A DNA stretch of 64,000 nucleotides from an uncultured Pseudomonadota bacterium (GCA_903875225.1 CAIQVJ010000135.1:62001-126000), one strand, 5' to 3'; positions 9,530-22,719 are shown, numbered from the stretch's first letter. Notes: generated by a model from the sequence alone, not told the origin. Numbers and translations are program-made.

Positions 9530-11083
9530 ATGTCCAGAATGACCGCCACCGAAGCCGCTACGCGCATCGTAGGGATCGATCCGACGACCGGCGCAGAGAG
9601 CGGTTGGGCGATCGACGCGACGGCTGTCGACACGATGGATGCAGTCGTTCGCGCCGCCCGTGTCGCGGGTTCGGCCTACGCGGGGCTGACACTGGAGGCA
9701 CGCAAGACGACCGTTCGCGCGCTCGGGAACGCCCTGCTGGCGCGCGCAGACGAGATCGGGCGCGTGCTGCACGAAGAGCTCGGCAAGCCGCTCGGTGAGG
9801 CGTGGACGAGTGAGGTCGTCACGACAGGCGAGCTGTTCGACCACTGGCTCTCGGTGATCGACGACCTGCTAGCGCCGATCGATGTGCCGCTCAACCCGAT
9901 CAACTACCCCGGCAAGCAGGTCTGGCTCGAGCTCGAGCCGATGGGCGTCGTCGCCCTGATCATGCCGTGGAACTACCCCTTCAACCTGCCGTTGCGCACG
10001 ATCGTGCCGGCGCTGCTCGCCGGGAACGCCGTCGTCTTCAAGCCGAGCGAGCACGCCCCGCGCACCGGCGCGCTGCTCGCGGAGGTGCTCACCGCGACGC
10101 TGCCCACGAACCTCGTCACCACCGTGCAGGGAGATGGGCGGGTGGGCGAGGCCCTGATCGCCGCGCACCCCGACAAGATCGTGTTCACCGGCAGCGTAGG
10201 AGCGGGGAAGCGCGTCGCGATGCAGGCGGCGTCGATGCTCATCCCCTGCTCGCTTGAGCTCGGCTCCAAGGACGCCGCGATCGTCCTGGCCGACGCGAAC
10301 CTCGACCGCGCGGTTGCGGGCATCGTCTGGGGTGCCTTCCACAACGCCGGCCAGGACTGCGCCTCGGTCGAGCGCTGCTACGTGCACCGCTCGGTTTACG
10401 CGAGCTTCGTGGACCGCGTGGTCGCCGCGACCCAGGCCCTGCGCATGGGGGTGGACGTCGGCCCCCTCGTGAACGCTGCGGCCCTGGACAAGGTCTCCGC
10501 GCAGGTCGAATCGGCAAGAGCGGCGGGCGCACAGGTGCGCACAGGCGGCGCCGCGAGCGGCGCTGGCTACTTCTATGCGCCGACCGTCCTCACGGACGTG
10601 CCCGCCGACGCTGCGGTGATGGTCGAGGAGACCTTCGGACCCGTCCTGCCCATCGTGCCCTTCGACACCATCGACGAGGCCATCCTGCTCGCGAACCGAA
10701 CGCCGTACGGTCTCTGCGGGAGCGTATGGGGCAAGGATCTCGTGGCCGCCGAGGCAGTGGCCCGGAGGATCCGATGCGGGGTCATCTTCGTGAACAACTG
10801 CTGCTTCACCGGACCGATGGGCGGCGCAGCGTGGACCGGCCGCGGTGAGAGCGGGTACGGGGTGACCGGCTCGCGTTTCGGCCTCGAGGGCCTCACCGAG
10901 GTCCGGACCGTGTGCATCGACCGCACCGGCCAGAAGCGCGAGATGTGGTGGTACCCCTACAACGAGGCGCTGGTCACCATGGCCCGTGGGCTCGTGGAAG
11001 TCTCTCGCGGCGGCGCCACCCTGGCCCAACGTGCGCGCGGTGTGCCGCTGGCGTTGTCCGGCCTGCTGAATCGTTGGAAGTGA
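9530..11083 (+). CDS. NAD(P)-dependent aldehyde dehydrogenase
   Basis: A 517-residue aldehyde dehydrogenase oxidising an aldehyde to its acid. Visible family motifs: MPWNYPFNLPLR cofactor region, KPSEHAP, FTGSVGAGK Rossmann glycines, LELGSKDAAIVL with the general-base Glu, the nucleophile in NAGQDCASVER, and EETFGPVLPI. A C-terminal extension of about 50 residues (QKREMWWYPYNEAL onward) goes beyond the usual end. ATG 9530 is used; ATG 9539 is a possible alternative. It follows the kinase by 14 bp and could be cotranscribed. Confidence 0.92.
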   Translation: MSRMTATEAATRIVGIDPTTGAESGWAIDATAVDTMDAVVRAARVAGSAYAGLTLEARKTTVRALGNALLARADEIGRVLHEELGKPLGEAWTSEVVTTGELFDHWLSVIDDLLAPIDVPLNPINYPGKQVWLELEPMGVVALIMPWNYPFNLPLRTIVPALLAGNAVVFKPSEHAPRTGALLAEVLTATLPTNLVTTVQGDGRVGEALIAAHPDKIVFTGSVGAGKRVAMQAASMLIPCSLELGSKDAAIVLADANLDRAVAGIVWGAFHNAGQDCASVERCYVHRSVYASFVDRVVAATQALRMGVDVGPLVNAAALDKVSAQVESARAAGAQVRTGGAASGAGYFYAPTVLTDVPADAAVMVEETFGPVLPIVPFDTIDEAILLANRTPYGLCGSVWGKDLVAAEAVARRIRCGVIFVNNCCFTGPMGGAAWTGRGESGYGVTGSRFGLEGLTEVRTVCIDRTGQKREMWWYPYNEALVTMARGLVEVSRGGATLAQRARGVPLALSGLLNRWK

Positions 11084-11111
11084 TCCTATCGAAACGAACC
11101 AAGGAGTTAAT

Positions 11112-11873
11112 TTGCGGACTATTCGCTACCTCGGACTGGACCTGGGCTGGACCCCGCGTGACCCCTCGGGCGGCGCAGTGCTGGAGACGACGGAAGCTGG
11201 AAACCTGATCCTCGTGACGGCCGAGAGCCTTCGCACGCACGAGGACACGCTCCGGTGGGTGTCGAAGAACCGCGGACGGGGGCACTGTACGCTCACCGTA
11301 AACGCGCCGGTGATCATCGAGAACCTGTCGGGCTCTCGGCCTTGTGACCGCCTGCTGCTCGAGCACTTCGGTCGGTTCAAGATCGACGAGTACGCCAACA
11401 ACAACATCTCCGCGAGTCACCCGCGCACCATGGCCAAGGCCTGGATGCGCATGGGTTTCGACCCGGACCCGGGCAGCGAGTCCGATCGCATCATCGAGAC
11501 GCACTTCCAGGCCGCGCAGATCATGCTGTTCGGGCTGGATCGCCCGATCCGCATCAAGTCCGGCCCCATCGGCAGCCGCAAGGAGTCCGTGGACCGCCTG
11601 CGGGAGCTCATCCAGGAGCGGATGATGGATGGCACGCCGATGCTCGAGCCCTCCGACGCGCTCGACAGCATCCTCGATGCGCACCTCCCAGACCTGAACG
11701 GTACCCGCATCGGCGAGCTGGAGGAGCGCATCGAGGCGCTCATCACCGCATACGTGGGCGCGGTGCTCGGTCAGGTGGGTGGGGACGCCTGCGCGTTCCT
11801 CGGCGACCTCGACAAGGGGTACATCCTGCTCCCGGATCCGAGCCGCCTGCAGCCGACGCCCGATCCAGGCTGA
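11112..11873 (+). CDS. DUF429 family protein (predicted RNase H-like fold)
   Basis: A 253-residue protein beginning RTIRYLGLDLGWTP, the N-terminal strand of DUF429 proteins, which are predicted to have an RNase H-like fold with acidic active-site residues (the Asp in GLDLGW). Mid-protein acidic blocks (EPSDALDSILDAH) fit the later catalytic positions. The start is TTG at 11112-11114, set by a strong AAGGAG at 11101-11106. Biological role in this family is unknown. Confidence 0.72.
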   Translation: MRTIRYLGLDLGWTPRDPSGGAVLETTEAGNLILVTAESLRTHEDTLRWVSKNRGRGHCTLTVNAPVIIENLSGSRPCDRLLLEHFGRFKIDEYANNNISASHPRTMAKAWMRMGFDPDPGSESDRIIETHFQAAQIMLFGLDRPIRIKSGPIGSRKESVDRLRELIQERMMDGTPMLEPSDALDSILDAHLPDLNGTRIGELEERIEALITAYVGAVLGQVGGDACAFLGDLDKGYILLPDPSRLQPTPDPG

Positions 11874-12049
11874 TCCCCGGAGGCCTCGCAGGGCCGGGTA
11901 CGACCAACGTGAGAATCGAGGATGATCCACTGCCAATTTCGCAGGATCACCGATAGCATGGGTGCATCCTCGAGGCTGGCCCTGCTCCGTTCGCCCGTCC
12001 GCTTCGCACCCGGTCGTCAACACCTGGCGCCGCAACCGCGTGAGCAACG

Positions 12050-13189
12050 ATGAGCAACGCCCCAGAGTTCGCTGATCTTCCGGAGATCGAAGCGTTCTTC
12101 AACGCGATCTTCGAGGTCAACCCGGCGATCAAGCTGCTGCTGGACGGCGCGACCGGCAAGGTGCTCGACGCGAACTCCGCCGCGGTGGCCTTCTACGGGT
12201 GGTCGAGAGACGAACTGCGCACGATGTACATCAGCGAGATCAACATGATGGAGCCGGAGCGGCTCACGCGGGAGCTCGAGGAGACGCGAAAGGGAAACCG
12301 ACGCTACTTCAACTTCGATCACCGCACACGGTTCGGCGAGATCAAGAACGTGGAGGTCTTCACCGGGCCGTTCCGGCACGGCGGCCGGGACCTGCTCTTC
12401 TCGATCATCCACGACAACACCGATCGGCGGCGGCTCGAAGCCAGGGCCGCCCAGGTGCAGAAGATGGATGCCATCGGCCAGCTGGCCGGGACGATCGCGC
12501 ACGACTTCAACAACCTGCTCGCCATCGTGCTCGGCTATGCAGACATACTCTCTGCGCGCCTGCCCGACGGCAGTGAGCATCGGCGCCCGATCGAGGAGAT
12601 CATGCGCGCCGCCAAGCAGGCGCGGGACGTGAACCGCAAGCTGCTCACCTTCAGCCGCCAGGAGACGGTCGAGCTTCGCGACTTCGATCTCGCCGAGCTC
12701 GTCCGCCAGCTGCTCCCGGTGCTCGGCCGCGTGCTCGGCGACCAGGTGGCGCTCGTGACGGAGCTGCCGGCGGGCGCCTTGATCGTGCGGGCGGACCCCG
12801 CACAATTCGAACAAGTCGTGCTGAACCTGCTCACGAACGCCCGGGACGCGCTGCCGTCCGGGGGCACGGTGTGCCTGCGTCTCCAGCGGCTGGCTGGCGA
12901 CGCGGAGCTCCCGGAAGGCGAGTGCGCCTGCCTGAGCGTGCAGGATGACGGCACGGGCATGTCGGCCGAGGCGCGCCGGCGCGCCTTCGAGCCCTTCTTC
13001 ACCACCAAGGTCGCGGGCCAGGGCACGGGCCTTGGCCTCTCGACGGTCTACGGCATCGCGCGGCAGGCCGGCGGCACCGCTCGCATTGCTTCGGAGCTGG
13101 GACGCGGCAGCACGGTCTCGGTGTACCTGCCCATGGGAACCTGCCTCATCGCCCCACGCCCGCCGCGAGGCGCGCCTACAGGTCGTTGA
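12050..13189 (+). CDS. PAS-domain sensor histidine kinase
   Basis: A 379-residue soluble histidine kinase. A PAS domain (about 15-120; AIKLLLDGATGKVLDANSAA) is followed by a HisKA helix with phospho-acceptor His in AGTIAHDFNNLLA, N box LLTNARDAL, G1 VQDDGTGMS, the FEPFFTTK F-box and G2 GQGTGLGLSTVYG. No transmembrane segment and no receiver domain are present, so it must signal to a separate response regulator not seen nearby. The 3' end overlaps the convergent lipoprotein gene by 14 bp. The 176 bp upstream hold no gene. Confidence 0.9.
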   Translation: MSNAPEFADLPEIEAFFNAIFEVNPAIKLLLDGATGKVLDANSAAVAFYGWSRDELRTMYISEINMMEPERLTRELEETRKGNRRYFNFDHRTRFGEIKNVEVFTGPFRHGGRDLLFSIIHDNTDRRRLEARAAQVQKMDAIGQLAGTIAHDFNNLLAIVLGYADILSARLPDGSEHRRPIEEIMRAAKQARDVNRKLLTFSRQETVELRDFDLAELVRQLLPVLGRVLGDQVALVTELPAGALIVRADPAQFEQVVLNLLTNARDALPSGGTVCLRLQRLAGDAELPEGECACLSVQDDGTGMSAEARRRAFEPFFTTKVAGQGTGLGLSTVYGIARQAGGTARIASELGRGSTVSVYLPMGTCLIAPRPPRGAPTGR

Positions 13190-14240
13190 TCAGGTAGCGG
13201 ATCACCTTGCCGCCCTTGCCGTCGGTGTTCGAGGCCATCCGCCACGCGGTGAGCACCACGGTGCCGTCCCCGGCAGGGAACGAGAGCGCGAGCGGCTTTG
13301 CGCTCTCGTTGGTGGTGTCCATGCCGAACCGCCAGGTCACGTCGCCGGTCTGGAGCACCTTCACTCCGTCGCCGACGCTCTCGACCACGGGCCAGGCATC
13401 GAGATCGAAGTTCACCTGCATCGTGGAGGCGCCGACGGCGGTCGTGAGCCCATCGTCCACGACGTTGGCGTTGACGTTCATCGGCACGCCGAGCTGCGCT
13501 GCGTTGGGGACAGCGTCGTCGCCATGGAAGTCGACCTTGTCCGGCCAGACCTGCTCGATCACGTCGTACGACCAGTCGCTGGCCACCACCTTCCCTCCCC
13601 CGGTCACGTAGTCGTGGATCGAAGCGAGCACGGCGGGGACGTCCCCCGCGACGTCGGAGCCGTCGGTGTCGTAGACCACGTCTTCTTCGACGTGCCCGCC
13701 GGCGAAGTACACGGCCTGGTACGGTGCGAGGTTGGCGGACGACCTCAGGAACTCCACCAGCCCGGCCGAGTCGCGCCCGTCGATGATCGTGAAGCTGGTG
13801 ATTCCCACAGCCTGCAGGACCGCCGCCATGTCGTCGAAGTCACCGGTGACCACAGCGACGTCGCCCGACACCGACCCCCCGCAGGTCGGATCGGGGACGA
13901 CCACATCCCCGCCACCGCTGAGATCGACGTCGTACTGGTCGAGCACGGTGCTGCCGTACTGCACGTAGACCGTGTAGACGAGCCCGTCGCGCAGGCTGGT
14001 CAGGTGGTAGTACCCTTCCTCGTCGGTGATCGACTCGACGGTGCCGATGAGCTGGCCGGCGTCGGAGACGATGTGCGTGTACACGGTCGCGCCGGTCATC
14101 CACTGGTTCGTGTCCGGGTCACACACGCGCCCGGTGATGCTCGACTCGTACACGCCGCCGTAGTCGGACACGAGCTTGAGGCCGGTGTCTGAGCAGGCCG
14201 AGATGGAGAGGGCGAGGAGGAGGAGGAGTGGTGTGCGCAT
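13176..14240 (-). CDS. Exported lipoprotein with carboxypeptidase-regulatory-like domain
   Basis: A 354-residue predicted lipoprotein: MRTPLLLLLALSISAC is a signal peptide ending in a lipobox. Next is a small beta domain of the carboxypeptidase-regulatory type (GRVCDPDTNQWMTGATVYTH ... DEEGYYHL), then an alpha/beta region (AVYFAGGHVEEDVV ... HDYVTGGGKVVASDWSYD) that resembles ThuA/glutamine-amidotransferase-like folds by pattern only. The start is chosen at the signal-peptide Met, one base past the stop of the VWA gene (TGAAATG), so the two are probably cotranscribed. An upstream in-frame ATG at 14297 lacks a sensible leader. Confidence 0.75.
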   Translation of the reverse strand: MRTPLLLLLALSISACSDTGLKLVSDYGGVYESSITGRVCDPDTNQWMTGATVYTHIVSDAGQLIGTVESITDEEGYYHLTSLRDGLVYTVYVQYGSTVLDQYDVDLSGGGDVVVPDPTCGGSVSGDVAVVTGDFDDMAAVLQAVGITSFTIIDGRDSAGLVEFLRSSANLAPYQAVYFAGGHVEEDVVYDTDGSDVAGDVPAVLASIHDYVTGGGKVVASDWSYDVIEQVWPDKVDFHGDDAVPNAAQLGVPMNVNANVVDDGLTTAVGASTMQVNFDLDAWPVVESVGDGVKVLQTGDVTWRFGMDTTNESAKPLALSFPAGDGTVVLTAWRMASNTDGKGGKVIRYLINDL

Positions 14241-14241
14241 T

Positions 14242-16284
14242 TCAGTTCCCCGGGACGACGACGTAGATGTCGAGGGTGTCGAGCAGGACGGTGCCATCTC
14301 CCACGACGTTGAGGGCGACGTGGTAGACCTCGTCCTCCGAAGCGGCGGGGACCGCGCCGCGGAACGTCAGGGTGAAGTCGATCACCTGCCCGTTGGCGCT
14401 GCTCGACAGCGTGTAGCTCTCGGGATCGATGCCCACAACGAAGCCGTACGGATCGTCGGGGACCAGCGTGATCTCGGAGAACTGGAGCGAGCCGACGAGA
14501 TCGGTCACGGCGTTCACGATGGTGGTGCGGAGAGCCGACGAGCTGCCCGTCCACGTGAAGACCAGCTTGTCGTCGGCCGCGCCGTCACCGTCGGTGTCGG
14601 CGTAGGATCCGGTGGCATCCGCGAGGGTGTTCATCTGGGCGACCGGCGAATTGCCGTTCACCGAGACGCCGATCAGGTACGCTCCCATGCTGCCGGCGGC
14701 GGAGATGACGTCACTCCCGCTCGCGTTGTGGCAGGCGCCTCGGGGCACGCCGTTCACCGTGGAATTCGAGGACCCCGCATCACGCATCGGGGCGTCCGTC
14801 GCGTAGATGAGCACGGGCAGGGCGTAGTCGCGGAAGCCCGCACCGCCTCCCGAGCCGCCGCCCGAGGTCGAGGAGTTGTACCACTGGCCGCCTGCCCCGC
14901 CGAAGAGATCGCCCGAGCTTGCGATGAACGGCACCACGTCGGTGGTGGAGGAGTACCTGCCATCGCAGGTCATGTCGTAGCCCACGCCCTTCATCGCCTG
15001 GTACAGGGCCTCCATGCTCGACTCGGGCGTGTCGTTCCCGCTGTGGATCGAGAGCGACGACAGCGTGCTCTGCACGGTCGAGGTGTTGTCGGTGATCTGC
15101 TGCTTCAGGATGTAGGGCTTGTCGATCCCGGCGCTCCCGTGTGTTCCGTCCGGGTAGTCGTCGAACGTGGCCACACCGTATTCGGCGTCGGGCAGCGTGC
15201 TGGAGAGGCCCGTGACGATCGACGAGAACTGGCTCGCCATCCCGGACAGCGTCGTGCTCATCGAGCATGTCGTGTCGAGGAGGAACAGGACGTCGCCCAT
15301 CTCGACGTTGAGGGTGAAGTCGAACGTGTCCTCGACCGTCGTGCGCTCGGGGACGGTCACGTAGATGCCGTCGATCTTCGAGGACGCATCCGACGGATTC
15401 GTGCCGGCTGCCACCTCGGCGCCGTCGGTGAAGCCGTCGCCGTCGCTGTCGGCGTTGCGCGGGTCGGTCCCCATCGTGGCCTCGTCCACGTCGGTGACGC
15501 CGTCGTTGTCGGAGTCGAAGTCCGCGGAGTCGATGATGCCGTCGCCATCGGTGTCACGCGGGGCCTCATCCGGGCTCGACGTGCCGTCTTCCTGCGTGTC
15601 CGAGACCCCGTCGCCGTCCGAGTCCTGATCGAGGTAGTCGGGCGTGCCGTCCTGATCGCTGTCGCGTGGGGTGTCGTCCCACGCGGTCGTCCCCGACTCG
15701 TAGACGTCTGCCACGTTGTCGTTGTCGGAGTCGTTGTCCTGGTAGTCGGGCACGCCGTCGCCGTCGGAGTCGGGCACCGCGCAGGCGTCGCCGATCTCGT
15801 ACCTGTCCTTGATGGTGTCGCCGTCGTCGTCGAGGTCCGACGAGTCGAGGATGCTGTCACCGTCCAGATCCCCCTGGCCCTCGTCCACATCGGCGATGCA
15901 GTTGTCGTCGCTGTCGAGATCGCGGAAGTCGGCGATGCCATCATCGTCGGAGTCGAAGGGCAACGTGAGCGGATCGGTGTCGCCCGCCTCCACCTCGTCC
16001 AGGATGCCGTCGTCGTCGCTGTCGGTGTCCAGGTAGTCGGGCGTGCCGTCCCCATCCGTGTCGGTAGAGGCGGTGGGCGCGGCCGTGTCGGTGGTCTCCG
16101 CGTCCGGATCCACGAAACCCTCGTGGAAGTCGATGATGCCGTCCCCATCTTGATCGGAGTAGGACACGACCTGGTTGGGGCCGTCCGCCGACTTGCCGTC
16201 GCCGGGCTTGCAGCCGGCAAGCGCGAGCGCTGCAACCAGGGAGGGAAGCAAAAAGACGCGAGCGGACGAACGGAAGGTGTTCAT
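14242..16284 (-). CDS. TSP3-repeat and VWA-domain lipoprotein
   Basis: A 680-residue surface lipoprotein (lipobox ALALAGC near residue 27). Residues about 30-290 are a run of thrombospondin type 3 calcium repeats (DxDGDGxPDYxDxDSDxD). A VWA-type domain follows with the MIDAS-like start [15 protein letters not shown] and later [15 protein letters not shown] beta-rich C-terminus follows. Start is the Met (codon 12 of the longest frame) before the signal peptide. It likely binds a ligand or matrix outside the cell in a Ca2+-stabilised form. The partner is unknown; it precedes a lipoprotein in the same operon. Confidence 0.85.
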   Translation of the reverse strand: MNTFRSSARVFLLPSLVAALALAGCKPGDGKSADGPNQVVSYSDQDGDGIIDFHEGFVDPDAETTDTAAPTASTDTDGDGTPDYLDTDSDDDGILDEVEAGDTDPLTLPFDSDDDGIADFRDLDSDDNCIADVDEGQGDLDGDSILDSSDLDDDGDTIKDRYEIGDACAVPDSDGDGVPDYQDNDSDNDNVADVYESGTTAWDDTPRDSDQDGTPDYLDQDSDGDGVSDTQEDGTSSPDEAPRDTDGDGIIDSADFDSDNDGVTDVDEATMGTDPRNADSDGDGFTDGAEVAAGTNPSDASSKIDGIYVTVPERTTVEDTFDFTLNVEMGDVLFLLDTTCSMSTTLSGMASQFSSIVTGLSSTLPDAEYGVATFDDYPDGTHGSAGIDKPYILKQQITDNTSTVQSTLSSLSIHSGNDTPESSMEALYQAMKGVGYDMTCDGRYSSTTDVVPFIASSGDLFGGAGGQWYNSSTSGGGSGGGAGFRDYALPVLIYATDAPMRDAGSSNSTVNGVPRGACHNASGSDVISAAGSMGAYLIGVSVNGNSPVAQMNTLADATGSYADTDGDGAADDKLVFTWTGSSSALRTTIVNAVTDLVGSLQFSEITLVPDDPYGFVVGIDPESYTLSSSANGQVIDFTLTFRGAVPAASEDEVYHVALNVVGDGTVLLDTLDIYVVVPGN

Positions 16285-16360
16285 GCCGCGAGTATAGAGG
16301 AACATCAAGCGAACCACCAGTGTTCCCGCGCTCTTATTCGCGATGCAGAGCGAAGGATCG

Positions 16361-17929
16361 TTAGGGGCAGGCCAGCGTGACGGTCTCGGGGCGACCGGGG
16401 GAGTGGAACGCGATCTCCTTCGGGAGCGAGCACCCGGTACCGTCCGCGTCGCTCACGAGCTTGAACTGGCGAACGCCCTCGCTCACCTGCACGGTGACCG
16501 GCATCGCACCGCGGTCATGTCCGTCGATGAACACGTGGTACCCGCCGGGCCCGTACACGTTCACCTGACCGGTGACCACCTCGGGCTTGAGGATGAACGG
16601 GACGTTGAGCTCGGCGACGCGAATGGTGACGTCGCGCACCTCGGTCTTGTAGCCGGCGCGGACAACCCGGATGTTGTGCACGCCGTACGCCAGCTCCACG
16701 GTCAGCGGGGTCTTGCCGCGCTGCTGCTCGTTGATGTAGACGGTGGCGCCGTCGGGATCCGTGACGATCTTCAACACGCCGGAGGTGGCCGCGGCGGCTG
16801 GGGCGCCCCAGGGATCCGCGTCCGCGGTGGTCGATGCGGGAGCGCTCGTCGGCGTGGCTGGTGGGGGCTTGCTGACGGGGGTCGGAGCGGTCGGGGGCGG
16901 CTTGACCGGCGCTGCGGCCACCGGCGCAACCACCGGGGCTGCGGCGACGGGCGCAACCACAGGCGCGGCGACGGGCGGAGCCGCGACCGGCGGAGCCGCT
17001 AGCGTCGGATCGACCGGCGCCGGGTCCACGGGCGGCGGCGCGACTGCGACCGGAGCGGGCGGCGGGACCGGCTTCGGCTCCGGCAGCGGGGCGGGGACAG
17101 CCGACGCAACCGGTTGCTCGGGGGCGGACTTCCCCATGAAGAACGCGCCCACCCCGAGGACCCCGAGGACGAGGGCGCCGACGACGAGTACGCCGCCGAC
17201 GATCAAGCCGACCCCGACCCCGCCGGCAGCCGGCGGCTCGGAGTCGAGCACCGACGGGGCGGACTGGGTGGGTGCGACGGGCGCCGGACGCACCGGCTCT
17301 GCCGGCTCGACCTCCGCAGGGGTCGGCGTGGGCTCCGCGGACGGCGGGCCCTCGGGCGTCGGCTCCTCCGACGACGGGGCGGGCGACTCGACAACCGGGC
17401 CCGCCGCAGCGGCGTCGGCCTCGACCTCGGCAGCAAGCTCGCGCACACCCAGCGCGGAGGAGGAGAGCGGCACTGTCGCCCGACTCTGCTCGTCCGACTC
17501 CGCGTCCACCTCCACCTCCGGCCCGCTCGAACGATCAGCCGCGCCCTCGGGCACCGCACCGGTCCCCAGAGCGGCGAGGTTCACGGCCTGCGGCGCCGGC
17601 GGTCGCCGGAACTGCTCGCCGTCGTCGTCCGTGACCGGGCCCGTGAAGATCCCGGTGATGTCCGACGGGGGCTCCGCGGCGGGAGGCCGGGCGACGACCT
17701 CCTCCCCGCGGCCCTGGGCCCTGGCGGAGGGTTCCGGCACGTTGAGCGATCCCGGCGAGGGCAGATCTGCGCCCTCGGCGAGCTTCGGCGCGATCGAGGC
17801 ACCGGACGACGACGCCTTCACAGGGAGCGGCGAAGAGACCCCTCCCTTCGCGACGAGCGGCATGCCGTCACTGAAGCAGAAGTCAATCCAGTCCTCGTAG
17901 GTGGTATGGCACAAGGGACAGATCTTCAT
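16361..17929 (-). CDS. Zinc-ribbon, single-TM protein with PEGA domains
   Basis: A 522-residue protein starting with a four-Cys/His ribbon ([19 protein letters not shown]), a long acidic/Pro-rich linker and one transmembrane helix around residues 245-270 ([20 protein letters not shown]). After a Pro/Ala spacer come PEGA modules ([21 protein letters not shown] and [20 protein letters not shown]). The layout places the ribbon in the cytoplasm and PEGA domains outside, as in myxobacterial kinase-like sensors but without a kinase. Start is the Met directly before the ribbon; the longer frame to 18022 is unlikely. Confidence 0.8.
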   Translation of the reverse strand: MKICPLCHTTYEDWIDFCFSDGMPLVAKGGVSSPLPVKASSSGASIAPKLAEGADLPSPGSLNVPEPSARAQGRGEEVVARPPAAEPPSDITGIFTGPVTDDDGEQFRRPPAPQAVNLAALGTGAVPEGAADRSSGPEVEVDAESDEQSRATVPLSSSALGVRELAAEVEADAAAAGPVVESPAPSSEEPTPEGPPSAEPTPTPAEVEPAEPVRPAPVAPTQSAPSVLDSEPPAAGGVGVGLIVGGVLVVGALVLGVLGVGAFFMGKSAPEQPVASAVPAPLPEPKPVPPPAPVAVAPPPVDPAPVDPTLAAPPVAAPPVAAPVVAPVAAAPVVAPVAAAPVKPPPTAPTPVSKPPPATPTSAPASTTADADPWGAPAAAATSGVLKIVTDPDGATVYINEQQRGKTPLTVELAYGVHNIRVVRAGYKTEVRDVTIRVAELNVPFILKPEVVTGQVNVYGPGGYHVFIDGHDRGAMPVTVQVSEGVRQFKLVSDADGTGCSLPKEIAFHSPGRPETVTLACP

Positions 17930-17999
17930 CTGGACTCCAGCTGCTCCGGCTCTGAACATCGAACTATAGCGTCTTTGCCGCAACGCTGCGCATCGGCGG

Positions 18000-20642
<2,643 letters not shown>

Positions 20643-20800
20643 GATGTACCTCAACGAAAGGCTCGCCATCACGGCAAGCGCGGGGGTGCGGGAAACGCCC
20701 GTTCGTTTAATACGAAACCGCGACCAAGGGAACACGCTTCGCGGCCCCCTCGCCGCTGGCCGGCAACGAGCCGGCTGCATAGCCAAGGTTCGAGGTGTTC

Positions 20801-21715
20801 ATGATGCTGGTGACACTCCTCGCCTGTGCCTCGCATGAAGCGCTCCGGGACGACTCCGCGCCTGCACAGCCTGCACCGGAAGCCGACCTCGTGCTCCAGT
20901 TCCGGTACGCAGTCATCGCCGACCCGCACGTCTCCACCGTCACGGGAGAGAACCTCGATCGGCTGGACCGCGCGGTCGCGTGGATCAACAGCGAGGCGGA
21001 CACACGCGACCTGCGGCTGGTGCTGGTGGTGGGCGACATCGGCTGGGGCGACGGCCTCCCGAGCGCCCGGGCGTCCCTCGACCGGCTGGTCCTCCCCTAC
21101 GTGCCGATCAACGGCGACAACGAGATCCAGCTCGGGTCGGAGGAGGCGTACGACACGACGTTCACTGACCACTACGCCGCGTTGACCCAGGCCTTCCCCG
21201 ACTTCACGCTCGGCCCGGTGAGGGTGGACAACCCCGAGGTCGGGGCGCCGAGCTGGTTCCACAACATGGCGTTCACCTACGAAGGCGTGCGGTTCATCGG
21301 CCTCGACTGGGCGTCCCGGATCCTCGATCCGATGCTCGGCGAGCTCGGGTACCTCCACGACTTCGAGGGAGGCAGCTGGCCGTTCTTCACGTCGCAGCTC
21401 GAGGCCGCAGCAGCCGACGGCATGGGTGAGCACATCACGCTGTTCAGCCACATCCCGATGCACTTCAGCCCGGCCGCGTTCGACCTGGACAAGATCGCGA
21501 CGATCGTGGACGAGACCGGCCCACTCGGAGACCAGGTGTGGGCGGACCTCGCCGGGCACTACCACTTCTCGGCGAGCGAGACCGTGCCGGATGCCGGCTA
21601 CGATCTCCACGTCACCGACGCCACCTGGGACGATGACGTCGAGCTGCGCATCGTGGAGGTCTGGGGGAACGATCGACGGTTCGCGCCGCTCACGGAGACC
21701 GTGGTGGTCCCCTGA
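20801..21715 (+). CDS. Exported calcineurin-like metallophosphoesterase
   Basis: A 304-residue predicted lipoprotein (MMLVTLLAC lipobox) with the metallophosphoesterase motif series: VIADPHV, VVGDIGWGD, PINGDNE (GNHE equivalent) and FSHIPMHFSP, plus AGHYH near the end. The catalytic metals would be bound by these Asp/Asn/His residues. GAGG at 20792-20795 sits just upstream of tandem ATGs at 20801 and 20804. It is divergent from ppdK across about 160 bp. Substrate unknown; an extracellular phosphoester is inferred. Confidence 0.85.
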   Translation: MMLVTLLACASHEALRDDSAPAQPAPEADLVLQFRYAVIADPHVSTVTGENLDRLDRAVAWINSEADTRDLRLVLVVGDIGWGDGLPSARASLDRLVLPYVPINGDNEIQLGSEEAYDTTFTDHYAALTQAFPDFTLGPVRVDNPEVGAPSWFHNMAFTYEGVRFIGLDWASRILDPMLGELGYLHDFEGGSWPFFTSQLEAAAADGMGEHITLFSHIPMHFSPAAFDLDKIATIVDETGPLGDQVWADLAGHYHFSASETVPDAGYDLHVTDATWDDDVELRIVEVWGNDRRFAPLTETVVVP

Positions 21716-21730
21716 GTGCGGGGCCGGGGC

Positions 21731-22672
21731 CTAGTGCCCGACGATGTCGCCGCGCATCCCGGCGAGGGCCTGACCGAGGAGATCGGCGGGCAGCGTGCCG
21801 GAGAAGTCCGCTGCGTGGTCCACGCCGAGGGTGTCGAGGGCGGCTGCGAAGTCTTCGACCATCGCGTCGAATTCGCCATCGGTGATCCCCATCCCGGTAT
21901 GGGCGGTGACCATGTCGAGGCCGGAGTAGACGCAGTACCCGCCCGTGGCCTGACAGATCTGCTCGACGAGCAGGCCGCTCAACACGGTCAGGTCGGTGGT
22001 GGCGAAGCGCCCGTTGATCCGCGAGTCGGCGCCGACGTTCGTGATGAGGCCGTCGACGATGGCCTGCACCTGGGCATGACCACCGAGCTGGTTGAAGAGC
22101 ACGCCGGAGCCGTCCGCGTCGGTGACGATCTGGGGCTGCATGTCGACGAGCGCTTGCAGCAGCGGATCGATGGTCTCCGATCCGTCCAGCGTCGCGCTGT
22201 AGGGCACGGAGAGATCGTCGAGGGTCGCGAGCAGGTCGCCGATGAGCGCGTTGAACTGCGCATCGGTGATCGCCATCCCAGCGTGCACGTCCACCATGGA
22301 GCCCCCGGTGTAGGTGCAGCCGCCGCCGCTGGCCTCACAGATCTGGTCCTGCAGCATCTGGGACAGATTGCCGAGGTCGGTGTTCGCGAACATGAAGTTG
22401 ATCTGCGAGTCTGCCCCGACGTGCGCGAGGAACGCAGACACGACGACCGCGACGGCATCGTGACCACCGAGCTGATCGTAGAGCGAGAGCGTCCCGGTGT
22501 CTGTGTCCGTGTCGGTGTCCGTGTCGGTGTCCGCATCGGTGTCCGTGTCCGTATCCGCGTCCGAGGCGTCGATCGTGGGATCGGTGCTCGATGAGTAGGT
22601 CACGGGGGGCGCCTTGCCATCACAACCAGCGAGCAGGAGTGGCAGGGCGAACGACAGGGAGTGAAGGCGCAT
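21731..22672 (-). CDS. Lipoprotein with two truncated-haemoglobin domains
   Basis: A 313-residue predicted lipoprotein: signal peptide with lipobox LLLAGC, an Asp-Thr linker, then two group I truncated globin domains. Domain 1 starts LYDQLGGHDAVAVVVSAF and domain 2 LFNQLGGHAQVQAIVDG. Both keep the TDL...L stretch, YTG/YSG and the proximal His (DVHAGMAITD; TAHTGMGITD). Recalled against M. tuberculosis trHbN, spacing matches without gaps. The distal B10 Tyr is Leu/Ile and E11 Gln is Leu, and each domain gains a Cys pair (QICEASGGGC, QICQATGGYC). Export, duplication and an apolar pocket are unusual. Heme binding is inferred from the proximal His only. Confidence 0.85.
   Translation of the reverse strand: MRLHSLSFALPLLLAGCDGKAPPVTYSSSTDPTIDASDADTDTDTDADTDTDTDTDTDTGTLSLYDQLGGHDAVAVVVSAFLAHVGADSQINFMFANTDLGNLSQMLQDQICEASGGGCTYTGGSMVDVHAGMAITDAQFNALIGDLLATLDDLSVPYSATLDGSETIDPLLQALVDMQPQIVTDADGSGVLFNQLGGHAQVQAIVDGLITNVGADSRINGRFATTDLTVLSGLLVEQICQATGGYCVYSGLDMVTAHTGMGITDGEFDAMVEDFAAALDTLGVDHAADFSGTLPADLLGQALAGMRGDIVGH
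22496..22562 (-). repeat. Hexanucleotide repeat coding an Asp-Thr linker
   Basis: A run of GTGTCC/GTGTCG/GCATCG hexamers (plus-strand spelling), about eleven units, encodes the alternating Asp-Thr linker after the lipid-modified Cys of the globin lipoprotein. Such short repeats can change copy number by slippage, altering linker length without shifting the frame. Confidence 0.8.
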
Positions 22673-22719
22673 GGGGACTCCGGGAGGGCGAGAAAATACG
22701 ACGTGGCGGCGTAACTGGA

